A DNA stretch of 60,748 nucleotides, from contig JADGCN010000007.1 in the NCBI GenBank assembly GCA_015228975.1, positions 1-60,748 on the forward strand, written 5' to 3'. The notes beneath the pieces were generated by a model. The model searched no databases, had not been told where the DNA came from, and saw only the letters and a list, made by a program, of their open reading frames with translations. Of this stretch, positions 9,048-17,914 are shown piece after piece. Origin of the DNA: Magnetococcales bacterium (GTDB lineage Bacteria > Pseudomonadota > Magnetococcia > Magnetococcales > UBA8363). The position numbers were made by a program, and so were the translations under genes. Every line of letters begins with the position of its first letter. Position 1 is the first letter of the stretch.

Positions 9048-9500
9048 ATGATAACACCATTATCCGTCCATGTGGTCCTGGCCATTATCTGGGTTGGAGG
9101 GATGTTTTTCGCCTATTGGATTTTGCGTCCGGTTTTTGAACATCTGCCCCTTCCGGACAGGATTTCCCTGTGGATTGGAATCCTGAGAATCTTTTTTTCA
9201 TGGGTCTGGGTGATCGTCGTTCTTCAACCGGTAACTGGTTATTGGATGGTATTTCATGAAATCGGGGGTTTCCATCAGGCCGGGCTGCATGTCATTGTGA
9301 TGCACACTCTGGGCTGGATTATGATTGCCATATTTATTTATACATATTTTTTACTATTTTCCAGAATGAAAAGAATGGCTAGAGAAGAATTGTTTCCAGA
9401 GGCAGGGCTTTATATGAAAAAGATCAAAAATATGGTGTCCGTCAATCTTGCGTTGGGTGTTATTGTTTCCATCCTCGCGACGGTTGGACCTTTTCTATAA
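9048..9500 (+). CDS. CopD-like integral membrane protein
   Basis: A 150-residue protein with four hydrophobic segments (about 5-23, 43-65, 81-102, 128-148). The pattern SVHVVLAIIWVGGMFFAYW, with a second histidine-bearing segment VIVMHTLGWIMIAIF, matches the CopD/DUF2269-like family of small four-helix membrane proteins. Some of these bind haem or copper, and the function here is unknown. The true start is the ATG at 9048, preceded by GGGGGTGG. A longer in-frame extension back to 8190 is only the antisense shadow of cysM. A terminator-like hairpin follows at 9639. Confidence 0.75.
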   Translation: MITPLSVHVVLAIIWVGGMFFAYWILRPVFEHLPLPDRISLWIGILRIFFSWVWVIVVLQPVTGYWMVFHEIGGFHQAGLHVIVMHTLGWIMIAIFIYTYFLLFSRMKRMAREELFPEAGLYMKKIKNMVSVNLALGVIVSILATVGPFL

Positions 9501-9579
9501 AGAGAGTGTTCTGATTCATCGGGTTACAGCCTCTGCCAGTTTCAGTCAAGAGGGGGCAGAATAGTCGAAGCCCAGTACC

Positions 9580-9606
9580 GCATTTTCGCAAAAAACGCGA
9601 AAATGC
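9580..9606. repeat. Perfect 10-bp inverted repeat with A-rich loop
   Basis: GCATTTTCGC and GCGAAAATGC form a perfect stem around a seven-base AAAAAAC loop. It lies 80 bp after the CopD-like gene and just before a GC-rich terminator-like hairpin. It may be part of a compound terminator or a small dispersed repeat. No second copy was noticed in the window. Confidence 0.6.
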
Positions 9607-9638
9607 TTCGTGTAAAAGGGGGCGGGAAAAGCAAAACA

Positions 9639-9671
9639 CTGGGGGCAATCCCCCAGACCCCTTTTTTCTTT
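9639..9671 (+). terminator. Rho-independent terminator candidate after the CopD-like gene
   Basis: The stem CTGGGGG-CAAT-CCCCCAG (9639-9656) is followed by ACCCC and then TTTTTTCTTT (9662-9671). The five-base gap before the T-tract is longer than ideal, but stem and tract are both strong. It would end transcription of the gene at 9048-9500. Confidence 0.65.
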
Positions 9672-9786
9672 CAATATTCATAGATATCAAAGAATTACAA
9701 GATATCCGTTACGGTTAACGAATGTGACAAAGTAGAGCTAGGGTGTAAAGACTCTCTTGATCCTTGAAGAGGTTTATGAGAAAAAA

Positions 9787-10104
9787 ATGAAACAAGGGGA
9801 CGCCAAATTTTCCGTGGGGCAGGTCATTCGCCATAACCTGTTCGATTATCGGGGTGTGATCGTCGATGTTGATCCCATGTATCAGAGGGACGATGCCTGC
9901 TACGAACGGATGCCACGCAATCGGCCACCGAAAGATCGGCCATGGTATCAGGTTTTGGTGCATGATACCGATAGCGAAGCCTATGTGGCGGAAAGAAATC
10001 TGTGCCTTGACAACTCTTTGAAACCGGTGGAAAACGCAAAAATGGCGGTGTACTTCCGTGATTTTTCCGAGGGCCGGTATCTTCCAATCAACCGTCCGCA
10101 CTAA
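9787..10104 (+). CDS. hspQ: HspQ / YccV-like hemimethylated-DNA-binding-domain protein
   Basis: About 105 residues. The core KFSVGQVIRHNLFDYRGVI, then VDVDP, and the later PWYQVLVHDTDSEAYVAERNL form the YccV/HspQ beta-barrel domain. In enterobacteria HspQ is a small heat-inducible protein that influences DnaA stability and acts as a Lon specificity factor. Its role elsewhere is less certain. I chose the ATG at 9787 because domain homology starts just after it. A TTG at 9757 would add ten charged residues. It is a single-gene unit followed 54 bp later by metZ. Confidence 0.85.
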   Translation: MKQGDAKFSVGQVIRHNLFDYRGVIVDVDPMYQRDDACYERMPRNRPPKDRPWYQVLVHDTDSEAYVAERNLCLDNSLKPVENAKMAVYFRDFSEGRYLPINRPH

Positions 10105-10158
10105 CGATGTTATCTATTGGTGCCCAGACGGGTTTGAACTTTTCAGAATCGAAACGCA

Positions 10159-11358
10159 ATGAAAAAAACTGACAATACCGATCTTCGCCATTGGGGTTCT
10201 GCTACCCGCGCATTGCATTCCGGGGTATGGCGGTCGGAGCAGAGGGAAAACAGTTTGGCCCTTTTCTTGACCTCCAGTTACATATTCGAGAGTGCCGATC
10301 AAGCGCGTGCGGTGTTTGCTGAAGAAGAAGGGGGCAATATATACAGCCGCTTCACCAATCCCACCGTGGCCGCTTTTGAGGAAAAAATGGCTGCCTTGGA
10401 GGGTGGGGAGAAAACGATTGCGACTGCATCCGGGATGGCGGCAATTGCCACGGTTTTCCTTTCCTTGCTCTCTGCGGGAGACCATTTGGTTCTCAGCCGT
10501 TCGGTGTTTGGTTCAACCACCAATTTGGCCAATAGCGTCCTGGCGCGGATGGGTGTGGGGGTCAGTCGGGTTGCTTTGTCCGATCTGGAGGCCTGGAGGA
10601 AGGCCATTCGCAAGGAAACGCGCATGTTCTTTGCCGAAACCCCAGCCAACCCGACCCTGGAGTTGGTGGACATTGCCGCCCTGGCGCAGTTGGCAAATGA
10701 GCATGGTATCTTATTGGTGTTGGACAATGTGTTTTGCACCCCTTGCCTGCAATTGCCTTTGGCCTTGGGGGCGCATATGACCGTTCACTCCGCTACCAAA
10801 TATTTGGATGGCCAGGGACGGGTCCTGGGAGGGGCCATCGTCGGCCAGCAGGAATTGTTGATGAAAAAAGTGTTTCCTTTCTTGCGTAACGCCGGCCCCT
10901 CTTTGTCGCCGTTTAATGCCTGGGTGCTGTGCAAAGGTTTGGAAACCTTGTCGCTACGGATGGAAAAGCATTGTGACAATGCGGAAAAGGTGGCGCACGC
11001 CCTTGCCCAACACCCGCTATTGACGGGGAGGGTGCGCTATCCAGGATTGGCTTCTCATCCACAACACGAGCTGGCGCAAAGGCAAATGCGTCGTTTTGGC
11101 GGTGTTTTGTGTTTGGAACTGGAGACACGGGAACAGGCCTATCGCTTGATTGATGGGTTGAGATTGGCCACCATCACGGCTAATTTGGGGGACACGCGCA
11201 CGTTGGTCACCCATCCTGCTACGACGACACATGGAAAATTGGCACCCCAGGATCGGATTCAGGCGGGTGTAACCGATGGGTTGGTTCGGTTCTCCATAGG
11301 TTTGGAGGATGTGGAAGACATTCTTGACGATATCAACCAGGCGTTGCAACAGGTGTGA
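10159..11358 (+). CDS. metZ: O-succinylhomoserine sulfhydrylase
   Basis: 399 residues of the Cys/Met-metabolism PLP family (fold type I). It should convert O-succinylhomoserine and sulfide directly to homocysteine for methionine synthesis. The PLP lysine sits in HSATKYLDGQGR, and the arginine-tyrosine cofactor pair is in IYSRFTNPTV. The YLDGQGRVLGG sequence right after the lysine is characteristic of MetZ rather than cystathionine gamma-synthase. The C-terminal THPATTTHGKL, then GLVRFSIGLED, closes the active site. The methyltransferase gene starts about 47 bp later and may be co-transcribed. Confidence 0.92.
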   Translation: MKKTDNTDLRHWGSATRALHSGVWRSEQRENSLALFLTSSYIFESADQARAVFAEEEGGNIYSRFTNPTVAAFEEKMAALEGGEKTIATASGMAAIATVFLSLLSAGDHLVLSRSVFGSTTNLANSVLARMGVGVSRVALSDLEAWRKAIRKETRMFFAETPANPTLELVDIAALAQLANEHGILLVLDNVFCTPCLQLPLALGAHMTVHSATKYLDGQGRVLGGAIVGQQELLMKKVFPFLRNAGPSLSPFNAWVLCKGLETLSLRMEKHCDNAEKVAHALAQHPLLTGRVRYPGLASHPQHELAQRQMRRFGGVLCLELETREQAYRLIDGLRLATITANLGDTRTLVTHPATTTHGKLAPQDRIQAGVTDGLVRFSIGLEDVEDILDDINQALQQV

Positions 11359-11405
11359 GGTTGGTGCGGATCATGAGCAAGGTAGAGTGATCACAAGGAT
11401 TGCGT

Positions 11406-12068
11406 TTGAAGGCATTGGTGGCGACCGAATCACCATCCACTTGGGGACAGACCCTGAACGTTGACAAAGAGAGGGTTTATAGTGAGAGGTTCAGCCTCTC
11501 TTTCCTGGAACGTTGGGCGGTGAGCCAGCGGCTCGCCAGGGTCATTGCTCCATTGCGGGCCTTGCTTCAAAGCAAAGATCATGTCCGGGTACTGGAGTTG
11601 GGGTGTGGATATGGCGGGGCCAACCTGAAGTTTTTGTACCGTTTGTTGGCACAGGGGCATTTTTCTGGAATGGATTTGCGGGTGTCTGCCGAACCGGTCA
11701 CGGGAATTGAATTGTTCGAGGCTGATTTAAGTCAATGGCAGCCCGAGTCCCGTTGGGATTTTGTTTTTTCTCTGGCCGTAGTGGAGCATCTTGCCGATCC
11801 CGCCCGTCATTTTCGTTTGCTGTACGATTGTTTGGTTCCTGGCGGTTTGGCGGTGTTAACGACGCCTACTCCACTGTCGTTTCCAGTATTGATGACATTG
11901 ACGGCACTGCACGTATTTGACGCGCGCACCATTCTGGATCATAAATGTTACTTTACCCGTGAAGGTATTGCATTCCACGCCCAGAATGCAGGTTTCAGGA
12001 TTATTGCCCAGCGGACCTTTCAATTGGGGATGAATCAGTACGTCATCTTGCAGGTGCCCGCCGAGTGA
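11406..12068 (+). CDS. Class I SAM-dependent methyltransferase
   Basis: About 220 residues. Motif I is VLELGCGYGGANLKFL (about 62-77). A motif-III-like acidic FSLAVVEHLADPARHF and the post-motif LVPGGLAVLTTPTP follow. This is the Methyltransf_11/UbiE-like fold, and the substrate cannot be named. TTG codons at 11400 and 11406 are both possible; AAGGA is better spaced for 11406. Position after metZ recalls MetW-like proteins, but motif spacing is not specifically MetW. The following MBOAT and SGNH genes suggest an alternative role in lipid or glycan modification. Both are inference. Confidence 0.8.
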   Translation: MKALVATESPSTWGQTLNVDKERVYSERFSLSFLERWAVSQRLARVIAPLRALLQSKDHVRVLELGCGYGGANLKFLYRLLAQGHFSGMDLRVSAEPVTGIELFEADLSQWQPESRWDFVFSLAVVEHLADPARHFRLLYDCLVPGGLAVLTTPTPLSFPVLMTLTALHVFDARTILDHKCYFTREGIAFHAQNAGFRIIAQRTFQLGMNQYVILQVPAE

Positions 12069-12102
12069 TTGCCTGACCCTTTCATTTTTGAAAGATGCAT
12101 TT

Positions 12103-13506
12103 ATGATTTTTCACAGCATCGATTTTCTGATATTCCTGATCATTGTATTCATGGTTTATTGGCAACTTCCAAATAATGGACAAAAGGTATTTCTTTTGCT
12201 GGCGGGCTACATTTTCTATGGCTATGTCCATCCTTGGTTTTTAATTCTCCTTCTGGCATCCACGGGTACCGATTTTTTTGCGGGTTTGGCCATTTCCCGC
12301 TATAATCATTGGAAACGGGCTATATTGTTTGTCAGTCTTTCGTTCAATCTCGGTCTGCTGAGTGTCTTTAAATATTTTGGATTCTTCACCCAAAATATCA
12401 ATTGGTTGCTCAATGTATTCGATCTTCCCACGGTGCAATACGCTATCATGGTCACTCTGCCGGTAGGTATATCATTTTATACCTTCCAATCTATAAGTTA
12501 TACCATTGATGTTTACCGTGGTCGTATCGTCAGTTGCCGAAACCCGCTCCATTTCGCTTTATATACTTCTTTCTTTCCGCAAATGGTGGCTGGTCCCATC
12601 GAACGTGCCCAAGCATTGTTGACCCAACTGGAAAGCCGGCGCCGGTTTTCACCAAGGCAAATTCAGGATGGGCTGTTCTTGATCATCTGGGGATTTTTTA
12701 AAAAATTGGTGATTGCCGATAATGTCGCACCCATAGTCAACAATATTTTCCAACTGCAATCACCCCCCTTTTTTGTTCTCTGGGTCGGAGCTTTCGCATT
12801 TACCATCCAAGTCTATGCCGATTTTTCCGGTTATACAGATATTGCTCGAGGTACTGCCCGCCTTCTGGGTATTGAATTGACCATCAACTTCAACCATCCC
12901 TTTCTTGCGCATTCCCCTCCAGATTTTTGGAGACGTTGGCATATCTCACTATCACAATGGATCCGAGATTACCTTTATATCCCTCTGGGTGGATCTTTGT
13001 GCAGCCCACAGCGTTACTTTTTTAATATTATGGTCACCTTTTTTCTTTGCGGTCTCTGGCATGGAGCCAGTTGGAATTATATTTTATGGGGGCTCTACCA
13101 TGGTCTGCTCATTACTGGTCATCGACTGATGAGTGTCCTTTTTACCGGGATTGCATGGCCTTGGCGCATGCCGCTTGCCCTCAAACGATTATTCATGTTT
13201 TTGTTTGCCATGATTGGTTTTTTGATTTTCCGCGAAACAGATATAGCCCATCTTATGCGGGATTTCTCTTTATCGCCCCTGAACGATTCCTTTCAGGAGA
13301 GGCAGTATGCCCTTTTTCTTTTTGTAAAAGTTGCAACCTATGGTCTCCCTCTGTGGCTTCACCCTTTCTTTGCCCAAAAAATTGTTCCATGTTTCAAAGA
13401 AAACCGTCGCCAATTATTGAAGAGTGTCATTGCTGTCCTGCTTTTCACCACCACACTCCTGCTCAGGAGTCATGTGACGGTTGACTTTATCTACTTTCAA
13501 TTTTAA
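12103..13506 (+). CDS. MBOAT-family membrane O-acyltransferase (AlgI-like)
   Basis: A 467-residue polytopic protein of the membrane-bound O-acyltransferase family. ISFYTFQSISYTIDVYRG and FFPQMVAGPIERA are AlgI/DltB signatures. DFWRRWHISLSQWIRDYLYI and the catalytic-histidine stretch LCGLWHGASWNYILWG complete the pattern. It should move an acyl, usually acetyl, group across the inner membrane onto a periplasmic acceptor. The ATG at 12103 is preferred over a TTG at 12088. The next gene, five bases downstream, is an SGNH-type protein, the usual second half of AlgI/AlgJ/X-type acetylation pairs. The reading frame is more A/T-rich than nearby housekeeping genes. Confidence 0.92.
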   Translation: MIFHSIDFLIFLIIVFMVYWQLPNNGQKVFLLLAGYIFYGYVHPWFLILLLASTGTDFFAGLAISRYNHWKRAILFVSLSFNLGLLSVFKYFGFFTQNINWLLNVFDLPTVQYAIMVTLPVGISFYTFQSISYTIDVYRGRIVSCRNPLHFALYTSFFPQMVAGPIERAQALLTQLESRRRFSPRQIQDGLFLIIWGFFKKLVIADNVAPIVNNIFQLQSPPFFVLWVGAFAFTIQVYADFSGYTDIARGTARLLGIELTINFNHPFLAHSPPDFWRRWHISLSQWIRDYLYIPLGGSLCSPQRYFFNIMVTFFLCGLWHGASWNYILWGLYHGLLITGHRLMSVLFTGIAWPWRMPLALKRLFMFLFAMIGFLIFRETDIAHLMRDFSLSPLNDSFQERQYALFLFVKVATYGLPLWLHPFFAQKIVPCFKENRRQLLKSVIAVLLFTTTLLLRSHVTVDFIYFQF

Positions 13507-13511
13507 TCACC

Positions 13512-14672
13512 ATGATCCCGCCATCCACCCCTCAGACCATGACCTCCAAGGTGTCCAATCATTCCAAGGAGACGCCGGGTGCCCGAAAACACCCTGACGT
13601 GACACTGCTTGATAGGTGGATACTGGGTATTCTGGTGGTTGGACTGTTGGTCATCCCGGCGTTGACTGGTCGGGATGCCATTCATCCCCCTTACGATGAA
13701 TCGCGTTTAATAGCCATTCGAGAGGTTTCCCCCGATTATCTGTTCCTGGGCAATTCCATGCTTGCCAGCCGTATTGACCACCGCGCCCTGTCGCAACGTC
13801 TGGGGGGCGCGAAAAGTGTGTCGTTCACCCTGGGAGGGGTATTTTCCCCGCATTGGTATCTTTGGTTGAAAAACGATGTCATCCCTTCTGGAATACGTCC
13901 ACGCCGCGTGTTTATCTTTTTCCGTGAGGACGACCTGACTTCCCCTTACCGCTCAGTGAGCCAACCCGATGACATCAAGAATCTATTGCGCGCTTCCCGG
14001 GGGAAAGAAGAGGAGTTGGAACGGGTTCTGGCCCAGCATCGGGATTTTAAAGAGGCCATAGAGCACATTTTGATGCAAATTTACCCTATTCAACTGAAGC
14101 ATTCCGACATGAGTTGGCTCTTGGATTCCTGGGCGTTTGTCCCCATTCTACCCGGCTATGGAAAGGCCGTATTGGCGCGCATGATTGGCGAAAAAGAGAC
14201 ACCGCAGCAGTACCAGAGATTTCTGGAAGCGCGTCGGCGTTTCAAGGAGGATTTACGCTACCGTTTGTTCAAACCCAGTGAGTTGCGCCCCATGAACAGC
14301 GAGAGTGGTACGCGAGGGGTAAAAGTGACCGAGGAACCTTTTAACTTTTATTCCCGTCTGCCCAACTCCTTGCTGCCGGAAATGATCCGCCTCAATCGCC
14401 AACACCATCTCAATCTGGTTTTTTTCATGGTGAAACCCAGACCCGGTGGGGATGGCACCATCCAGCAACCCAAAGCCCTTGCAGCCTATACGAAAGATTT
14501 GAAGCAATGGTTGGAGGATAACGGGGCCGGGTTTTACGATTCCAACCCGGACCTTTTCCCCGGGCCGGACGATTACTACGACCAATGGCATGTTCGTGAT
14601 GAGGTTAAAGAAAAATTTACTCAATATTTCATCGATAGCTTGCCAGGATATTTCAACGGAAGCACTCCCTGA
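13512..14672 (+). CDS. SGNH-hydrolase-like membrane-anchored protein, probable MBOAT partner
   Basis: 386 residues with one N-terminal membrane anchor (about 34-52) and a large predicted periplasmic domain. DYLFLGNSMLASRID carries the SGNH block-I serine (Ser82) in a GNSM context. Near the C-terminus DQWH (Asp357, His360) matches the block-V DxxH catalytic dyad. In AlgX/AlgJ/PatB-type systems such a protein completes transfer of acetyl groups delivered by the MBOAT protein to a polysaccharide. The five-base gap to the MBOAT gene supports one module. Substrate unknown. An atypical domain with low overall family similarity is seen between the two motifs. Confidence 0.75.
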   Translation: MIPPSTPQTMTSKVSNHSKETPGARKHPDVTLLDRWILGILVVGLLVIPALTGRDAIHPPYDESRLIAIREVSPDYLFLGNSMLASRIDHRALSQRLGGAKSVSFTLGGVFSPHWYLWLKNDVIPSGIRPRRVFIFFREDDLTSPYRSVSQPDDIKNLLRASRGKEEELERVLAQHRDFKEAIEHILMQIYPIQLKHSDMSWLLDSWAFVPILPGYGKAVLARMIGEKETPQQYQRFLEARRRFKEDLRYRLFKPSELRPMNSESGTRGVKVTEEPFNFYSRLPNSLLPEMIRLNRQHHLNLVFFMVKPRPGGDGTIQQPKALAAYTKDLKQWLEDNGAGFYDSNPDLFPGPDDYYDQWHVRDEVKEKFTQYFIDSLPGYFNGSTP

Positions 14673-14754
14673 TCAAGGATTTGCTTGGAACCCGAATCAA
14701 CAGAAAATAAAAGTATCCTGTTGTGAGAAAATGGGTCTGCGTAACGGTCTTTGG

Positions 14755-16308
14755 CTATCGCAACCAGGGGCCAAGGCGTTCTGAAGCCAGGTGTCGTATC
14801 GGAGTGACGACCCGAGGGTCAACGAATACCCGGGCGAGACGGCGGCGGTTTTGCCCCAGGAAGTGGACGAGTTCACTGACTTGCTCCGCCGGTTGCACCA
14901 TATCTTCCTGGGTGATGACGTAAATGGGTTCTTCCCCTTGAGTGTTGTACTGCAGATGGGCGTAGGGGGATCGATGAATGCGATCCACCCGGGCCAAAAG
15001 ACGCAGGGGTATTTCCAGTGATTTGCCGTCTTCCTGAGGCGTTGGGATGCGTGTTTCGCCATGCTCCCGGAAAAAACGCTCCACCCGGATCATCAGTTCC
15101 GGGTCATGGATCAAATCGGTGGCCTGGGGTTGTTCGCTCATTCCCAGATCCAGGGCGTTTTGTTCCATGTTCTCTGTTGTCTTGGCAAAGCCAAAGGTGA
15201 GCTGTTTTTGATTGCCAATGCTGGAAGGCATGCTCCAGGTCAAGCGGCGGTAGATGGATTGCCGATGGCAAAACATGCGGCAGCGCAAGCGCAACTCGCC
15301 CTGCGGCGGCGTTTGCGGGACCAGGTTGGCCCATCGACCCAAGGCATAATCGACCACGGTGTCATCCAGTGCCAGGAAGGCATCGGTTGTCGGGATGTTG
15401 CCCTGGCGGGCCTGATCCAGGAAGGTTATGAGTTCCACGGGGGTTGCGGGTGGCGGTTGTCCTTCCAGGGTCCAAATCCAGTCGATCAGGCCAAAAATGT
15501 GTACCAGCAAGGTTTCCAGGGCACGCACCGTTTTGTGGTCGTAGACCTGACGATACATGTGGTCCCGGGCAAAGATATAACTTTCCAGGGCTGCGGGACC
15601 TTTGTCCAGGTCGATGCAGATGCGCGGACGGCCATCGACGGGTCGTACCGTGATGGAGTGCAGCAGCCATTCCAAATCAAATTGACCGTAGGCCACTCCG
15701 GTGAAGTGGGCATCACGGAGCAGATAATCCATGCGATCGGCATCCAGTTGACTGGAGATGAACGCCCGGCCACTGAGTTGGTTGGTCCGGCGGGAGGGGG
15801 CGCTGATGTCCTGCAAATCGGCCATGAATTGTTTCAGGGGGATTGCCAAGCGTTCGCAGTGGCGTTGTATGAGGGTCTGGGGTATTCCGGGCTCAGACAG
15901 GATGCGCCATCCCCAGGTTTCATGGTTGGGGAGATCCGGGAGGATATGTTCGAAAGCGTGGGAGTGGGGGCCGTGTCCAACGTCATGAAAGAGTGCGGCT
16001 ACCTTGATGGCGAGAATTTCCTTGGGGGCGAGCCGCGTCTGGCCGCCGATCAGGACCTGTTCCATCATTCGTTTGGCCAGGTGCAGCGTCCCCAGGGAAT
16101 GGGAGAATCGCGAATGTTCGGCGGAGGGGTAGATTTTCGCGGCGGGTCCCAATTGGCGGATGCGCCGCAACCGTTGCAGTTGCGGTGTATCGATCAAATC
16201 CAGGATCAGGGCGTCACCCCAGTTGACCGGGGCACATTCGGGTCCGTGGTCGTGGCGATGCAGGATGATCATGTCATGCACGGCATCGCGAAAAACCTTG
16301 CGACTCAT
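14755..16308 (-). CDS. HD-domain phosphohydrolase (COG1078/dGTPase-like)
   Basis: 517 residues. The N-terminal half contains IDTPQLQRLRRIRQLG, then the metal-binding histidines in HSRFSHSLGTLHLA and the HD pair in ALFHDVGHGPHSHAFEH. DADRMDYLLRDAHFTGVAYG supplies the last aspartate. This arrangement is typical of COG1078 HD hydrolases related to SamHD1 and dGTPases. Likely substrates are deoxynucleoside triphosphates, but no member-specific evidence is visible. Its start ATGA overlaps the stop of the small HD gene upstream by four bases, so the two are translationally coupled. Confidence 0.85.
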   Translation of the reverse strand: MSRKVFRDAVHDMIILHRHDHGPECAPVNWGDALILDLIDTPQLQRLRRIRQLGPAAKIYPSAEHSRFSHSLGTLHLAKRMMEQVLIGGQTRLAPKEILAIKVAALFHDVGHGPHSHAFEHILPDLPNHETWGWRILSEPGIPQTLIQRHCERLAIPLKQFMADLQDISAPSRRTNQLSGRAFISSQLDADRMDYLLRDAHFTGVAYGQFDLEWLLHSITVRPVDGRPRICIDLDKGPAALESYIFARDHMYRQVYDHKTVRALETLLVHIFGLIDWIWTLEGQPPPATPVELITFLDQARQGNIPTTDAFLALDDTVVDYALGRWANLVPQTPPQGELRLRCRMFCHRQSIYRRLTWSMPSSIGNQKQLTFGFAKTTENMEQNALDLGMSEQPQATDLIHDPELMIRVERFFREHGETRIPTPQEDGKSLEIPLRLLARVDRIHRSPYAHLQYNTQGEEPIYVITQEDMVQPAEQVSELVHFLGQNRRRLARVFVDPRVVTPIRHLASERLGPWLR

Positions 16309-16739
16309 GCTGCGGGTAAGTCGTTAAGTGTTGCCCAGGCGTTTTGATACCGTTTGATCCGTTCCCAATCCCGCTCTCCGGGGATGTGATTCAAGCGCCG
16401 CACGTCCATATTGTCGATGAGATCGAGAAGTTTGATCTGGCGTGCTATCGGGTTGGGCTTGAGCCGGAGAATGTACGCCTCATAGGTCAGTTCGGGTCGA
16501 TGGGTCAGGAGATCGAGTACGCTGATGACGGTTTGTGAAAAACCTTGCCGGCCAAGATCTTCCAAAGTGACCGGAGTATCTTCGACCACATCGTGCAGCA
16601 GGGCGATGATTTGCTGATCCAGGTCGGTGAGTTGCATCATCAGGCGGAGGGGATGCAGGATATAGGGGTGGCCGGCACGATCCACCTGTCCGGCATGGTG
16701 TTGGGCTGCGAGAGCCAAGGCTTTTTCCAGGGTGGACAT
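16305..16739 (-). CDS. Small HD-domain protein, SpoT-hydrolase-like (small alarmone hydrolase candidate)
   Basis: 144 residues. The motifs QHHAGQVDRAGHPYILHP, ALLHDVVEDTP, LTHRPELTYEAYI and IKLLDLIDNMD match, in order, the (p)ppGpp hydrolase half of RSH proteins. The metal histidines, HD pair and final Asp...Asn positions are all kept. There is no synthetase domain. The family is MESH1/SAH-like, but stand-alone members can hydrolyse other nucleotides, so the substrate is unproven. It is the first gene of a coupled pair with the larger HD hydrolase, and nadA ends 12 bp upstream on the same strand, so all three may share a transcript. Confidence 0.82.
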   Translation of the reverse strand: MSTLEKALALAAQHHAGQVDRAGHPYILHPLRLMMQLTDLDQQIIALLHDVVEDTPVTLEDLGRQGFSQTVISVLDLLTHRPELTYEAYILRLKPNPIARQIKLLDLIDNMDVRRLNHIPGERDWERIKRYQNAWATLNDLPAA

Positions 16740-16751
16740 GGTGGTGACCTT

Positions 16752-17849
16752 TCAGCGCACCTGTAACATGCGCTCCAGAGCTATTTTTGCCAGATGCGCT
16801 TCACGCTGCGGGACGGTGATGCGGTTGACGATATGTCCTTGCAGCAAATTTTCCAGGGTCCAGCACAAATGTTGCGTGTCGATACGAAACATGGTGGAAC
16901 ACATGCAGATGGTTGGGCAGAGAAAATGGATTTCCCGGTCGGTCAATTGGTGTTTCAGGCGGTTGACCAGATTGAGTTCGGTGCCGATGGCGAATCGGCT
17001 TCCCGGGGGGGCGTTTTGCACGATCTGTTGAATTTGTTCGGTGGAGCCCAGGTCGTCGGCCAGATCACAGACTTCCATGGAGCATTCAGGATGCACGACG
17101 ATACGGATGTCGGGGATCCTTTGGCGGAAAAGGGTGACGTGTGCCGGTTGAAACATTTGATGTACTGAACAATAACCATTCCACAGGATGACGCGTGCCC
17201 GGTGGATATCCTGTTCGGTCAGCCCGCCCATGGGGAGTTCGGGCTGGTAGAGGACGATTTCATCCAGGGGGATACCCATGCGTTTGGCGGAGTTGCGTCC
17301 GAGGTGTTGATCGGGGAAGAACAACACCTTGGGGCGTTGGGCAAAGGCCCATTGCAAGATTTTGCCGGCATTGGAGGAGGTGCAGACCGTTCCTTGATGG
17401 GAGCCGCAGAAAGCTTTGAGTTCGGCGGTGGAATTGACGTAGGTGATGGGGGTCACCTGGGTGTCCACGGGGATGATCCGACCCAATTCTTTCCAGGCGG
17501 CTTCCACCTGGGGGAGATCCGCCATATCGGCCATGGAGCAACCGGCGGCCAGATCGGGTAAAATGGTGACTTGTTCTGGACCGGAGAGGATGTCGGCGAC
17601 CTCCGCCATGAAGTGAACGCCACAAAAAACGATGGTTTTGGCCTGGGAACGTTCTGCGGCAAGGCGGGAGAGCTTCAAGGAGTCGCCGGTCAAATCGGCG
17701 AATTTGTAGACCTCTTCCCGTTGGTAGTGGTGACAGAGGATGACCACCGAATCACCCAGCCGATCCTTGGCGGCCTGGATGCGTTGGTCGAGTTCCTGAT
17801 CGGAACATTGGTACAGGGATTCCAGGGAGGAGGGGACCGGTGCATTCAT
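16752..17849 (-). CDS. nadA: Quinolinate synthase A
   Basis: A 365-residue 4Fe-4S enzyme that condenses iminoaspartate with dihydroxyacetone phosphate to quinolinate, the first committed NAD precursor. CHHYQREEVYKFAD, FCGVHFMAEVADILSG, HPECSMEV and the CPTICMCSTM tail hold the characteristic histidines and the cluster cysteines. The ATG at 17849 (MNAPVPSS) is preferred. In-frame ATGs farther upstream would run the gene into the divergent queG start and have no family homology. Only 65 bp separate the two start codons, so promoters are compact or overlapping. Confidence 0.93.
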   Translation of the reverse strand: MNAPVPSSLESLYQCSDQELDQRIQAAKDRLGDSVVILCHHYQREEVYKFADLTGDSLKLSRLAAERSQAKTIVFCGVHFMAEVADILSGPEQVTILPDLAAGCSMADMADLPQVEAAWKELGRIIPVDTQVTPITYVNSTAELKAFCGSHQGTVCTSSNAGKILQWAFAQRPKVLFFPDQHLGRNSAKRMGIPLDEIVLYQPELPMGGLTEQDIHRARVILWNGYCSVHQMFQPAHVTLFRQRIPDIRIVVHPECSMEVCDLADDLGSTEQIQQIVQNAPPGSRFAIGTELNLVNRLKHQLTDREIHFLCPTICMCSTMFRIDTQHLCWTLENLLQGHIVNRITVPQREAHLAKIALERMLQVR

Positions 17850-17914
17850 GGATGACAAAGACCGTTTGCTGGCAAAGGTTGATGGCATTTGGGAATCTGT
17901 GAAGGGATCTTTCA

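Noticed and set aside
15061-16347. 428-codon plus-strand frame
   Set aside because: It is antisense to the COG1078 HD hydrolase, whose motifs are clear on the minus strand.
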